DNA of 50,155 nucleotides from CAYJPV01 sp964396055 (GTDB taxonomy: Bacteria > Acidobacteriota > Vicinamibacteria > Vicinamibacterales > JAKQTR01). The position numbers and the translations under genes were made by a program. Under the pieces are notes generated by a model. It was given only the letters and a program-made list of their open reading frames with translations, searched no databases and had not been told where the DNA came from. Shown in pieces: positions 48,412 through 50,155 of the stretch (the first letter of the stretch is position 1; each line of letters begins with the position of its first letter). Location of the stretch: assembly GCA_964396055.1 (NCBI GenBank), contig CAYNDV010000018.1:1-50155 (forward strand). The letters are read 5' to 3'.

Positions 48412-49290
48412 ATGACGTTCGTTCTCGGCGTGCTGTTGATCGTGGCGCTGGCGGTCGGATACGGGTTCCTCAGGCGCGCCGGCATCGTCCGCGGCGCGTC
48501 GGGCAGCGGATTCATGGCCGTCGGGATCGGTCTGGCGGTGCTGATCATCCTGTCGCGGGCCATCACGGTGATCCCGGCCGGCCACGTCGGCGTGGTCGAC
48601 CTCTTCGGCCAGGTCTCGCGGAACACCCTCAAGTCGGGCATCCAGTTCGTCAATCCCCTGGCCCGCGTCGTGAAGATGTCCGTCCAGACGCAGGAGATCA
48701 AGGAGACGATGGACGTGCCCTCCAAGGAAGGCCTGACCATGCAGATCGAGGTGAGCGTGCTGTTCCACCTCGACCCGGAGAAGGCCCAGGATGTCTACAG
48801 GACCGCGGGCGAGGATTACGTGCCCGTGCTGCTCGAGCCCCAATTCCGGTCGGTCACGCGCGGCGTCACCGCCGCGTACGAGGCGAAGGCGCTCTACACG
48901 TCCGAACGTGAACAACTCGCCCACGTGATCGCGACCGACCTGCGCAAACTCGTCGAGAGCCGGGGCGTGATCGTCGAGGCGGCGCCGATGCGCAAGCTGA
49001 CGCTGCCCCAGCGGCTCGCAGGCGCCATCGAGGAGAAGCTGGGCGCCGAACAGGAAAGCCAGCGCATGCAGTTCGTCCTCATGAAGGAACGGCAGGAAGC
49101 CGACCGGAAACGGATCGAGGCGGAAGGTATCTCGGATTTCCAGAAGATCGTGAGCCAGGGCATCAGCGAGAACCTGCTCCGCTGGAAGGGCATCGAAGCG
49201 ACGCTGAAGATCTCCGAGTCGCAGAACACAAAGGTGGTCATCATCGGGTCGGGCAAGGACGGCATGCCGATCATCCTCGGCGACAAGTAA
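48412..49290 (+). CDS. SPFH/Band-7 (prohibitin-like) membrane protein
   Basis: The product has 292 residues. Two hydrophobic segments lie near the N-terminus (about 2-20 and 34-50), followed by an SPFH domain (about 55-225: VIPAGHVGVVDLFGQVSR, MQIEVSVLFHLDPEKAQ). A helical C-terminal segment rich in E/R follows (EEKLGAEQESQRMQFVLMKE), and SQNTKVVIIGSGKDGMP is near the end. SPFH proteins form oligomeric rings or rafts around membrane proteins such as FtsH. AGGAGG 8 nt before the ATG at 48412 fixes the start. A hairpin follows the stop. Confidence 0.92.
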   Translation: MTFVLGVLLIVALAVGYGFLRRAGIVRGASGSGFMAVGIGLAVLIILSRAITVIPAGHVGVVDLFGQVSRNTLKSGIQFVNPLARVVKMSVQTQEIKETMDVPSKEGLTMQIEVSVLFHLDPEKAQDVYRTAGEDYVPVLLEPQFRSVTRGVTAAYEAKALYTSEREQLAHVIATDLRKLVESRGVIVEAAPMRKLTLPQRLAGAIEEKLGAEQESQRMQFVLMKERQEADRKRIEAEGISDFQKIVSQGISENLLRWKGIEATLKISESQNTKVVIIGSGKDGMPIILGDK

Positions 49291-49300
49291 CGAGGTTCCC

Positions 49301-49325
49301 GGGGGCCGGCTGCGTGCCGGCCCCT
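49301..49325 (+). terminator. Hairpin after the Band-7 gene
   Basis: GGGGCCGGC pairs with GCCGGCCCC (49302-49310 and 49316-49324) around TGCGT, plus one wobble pair. Only a weak T-rich tail follows, so termination may be partial. Confidence 0.45.
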
Positions 49326-49369
49326 CAATTCGTGTCAGGAATCCGGGTAAGATAGGGGCCGACCTGACC

Positions 49370-50155
49370 ATGGCCGAACCCGCTCAGCCTCCTCCACGCC
49401 CGAAACGCCGGTGGTTCCGCCGGATCCTGCTCACGCTGCTCATCCTGACCCTCCTCGCGGGCGCGCTGGTGTACTGGCGCCTGCGGGCCCCGCTTCCCGA
49501 CCTCGACGGGACGCTGGCGGTCGAGGGGCTCAGCGCGGCCGTCCAGATCGTCCGCGACGTGGACAACGTCCCGCACATCCGTGCGGACAACGAGGCGGAC
49601 GGCCTCTTCGCCCTGGGCTACCTCCATGCCCAGGAGCGCTTGTGGCAGATGGAACTGCAGCGGCGCGTGGCGTGGGGCCGCCTCGCGGAGTTCGCCGGCC
49701 CGGAGGCCGTCGACACCGACCGCCTGATGCGCACCATCGGGCTGGGACGCGCCGGGGCCGAGACGTGGCGGCGCCTGCCGCCCGACACGCGCGCGTCGAT
49801 CGAGGCGTACGTCGCCGGCATCAACGCCTTCCTGGCCACGCACCGCGGCGGGAGTCTGCCCGTCGAATTCGCCATCCTGCGCCTTTCGCCGGAGCCCTTC
49901 CGCGGCGAGGACGTCGTGGCCTGGCACAAGACGATGGGCTGGCTGCTGAGCCAGAACTGGCGCGACGAACTGCTGGCCGAACGGGTGGCCGCCCAGGTGG
50001 GCGATGACGCCACCGTGCTGCTGATGCCGGCCTACACCCCGAAGGGGCCGATCATCCTGCCGCCCGACGCCTCCGTGCCCTCACCGCTGCCGGCGTCGCC
50101 CCTCCCGGGCGTGCCCGCGCCCGCGTCCCCGCTGCCGCCGGCCGCGCCCGCCCCC
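49370..50155 (+). CDS. Penicillin acylase family protein, N-terminal part (truncated by the window end)
   Basis: The 262 codons visible start MAEPAQPPPRPKRRWFRR. A signal anchor follows (RILLTLLILTLLAGALVYW, residues 18-36) and then the alpha-chain region of S45 Ntn-hydrolases: IVRDVDNVPHIRADNEADG, FALGYLHAQERLWQMELQRR and VEFAILRLSPEPFRGEDVV. These enzymes cleave amides such as penicillins or acyl-homoserine lactones after autocatalytic processing. The catalytic Ser at the beta-chain start is beyond the right edge. The visible end is unusually Pro/Ala-rich (from about residue 240), perhaps the spacer loop. Confidence 0.9.
   Translation, partial: MAEPAQPPPRPKRRWFRRILLTLLILTLLAGALVYWRLRAPLPDLDGTLAVEGLSAAVQIVRDVDNVPHIRADNEADGLFALGYLHAQERLWQMELQRRVAWGRLAEFAGPEAVDTDRLMRTIGLGRAGAETWRRLPPDTRASIEAYVAGINAFLATHRGGSLPVEFAILRLSPEPFRGEDVVAWHKTMGWLLSQNWRDELLAERVAAQVGDDATVLLMPAYTPKGPIILPPDASVPSPLPASPLPGVPAPASPLPPAAPAP

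Overview
The window is very GC-rich, densely coded bacterial DNA, apparently a scaffold from a draft or metagenome assembly because it carries one 100-N gap. Gene content suggests a Gram-negative soil- or sediment-type heterotroph. It includes a cbb3 oxidase, a CBM9/DUF5916 outer-membrane protein, many Tat-exported enzymes, a PknB-type kinase with an FHA partner, and a giant repeat protein with FG-GAP repeats. Acidobacteriota (Vicinamibacteria-like) is my best guess. That is inference from gene content and composition, not from a marker gene.

Left part (1-8107): an Rrf2-type Fe-S regulator sits 4 bp upstream of a truncated ccoN, with a perfect operator-like palindrome in front. A GT39-like membrane protein, a hybrid histidine kinase, argG (with a 20-bp-spaced direct repeat upstream) and a Tat-exported NIPSNAP protein follow.

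Carbohydrate and export region (8222-25560): this holds a GH3 glycosidase, a permease coupled to a PIG-L deacetylase, a Tat aldo/keto reductase, a DUF1080 hydrolase, a HGSNAT/NagX-like acyltransferase, a DUF5916 outer-membrane protein, pirin, a Tat NAD-epimerase, a GT87-like protein, a POT transporter and a DUF2264 protein. The whole looks like scavenging and remodelling of (amino)sugar polymers.

Middle (25640-31349): an ABC-F ATPase is followed by a convergent pair of genes, an L-fucose isomerase-like protein and a tail-anchored Ser/Thr kinase. The kinase gene is divergent from an FHA-domain gene.

The standout (31514-43395) is a tight seven-gene operon. Its first gene encodes a secreted protein of about 2,956 residues with 13 Ig/cadherin-like repeats, a beta-helix, a matrixin-like HExxH site, IPT/TIG and BACON domains and seven FG-GAP repeats. 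Three tandem phage-tail-collar (MdpB-like) proteins, a GNAT acetyltransferase and two DUF6916 proteins (one Tat-exported) follow. No phage structural or lysis genes accompany it. I consider it the best candidate for an undescribed surface system. The N gap inside the giant gene is a false gap: the same 55 nt flank it, and collapsing them restores one frame.

Right part (43370-50155): a VAT-1-like quinone oxidoreductase, a secreted protein with a long charged single helix and a barrel-like end, a DUF72 protein, an APC permease, an SPFH/Band-7 protein and a truncated penicillin acylase.

Between genes there are unusual repeats. Heptamer tandem arrays occur at 18602-18835 and 27272-27331. A dispersed palindrome family built on AAAGGGGCC/GGCCCCTTT occurs at four places and doubles as terminator-like hairpins.
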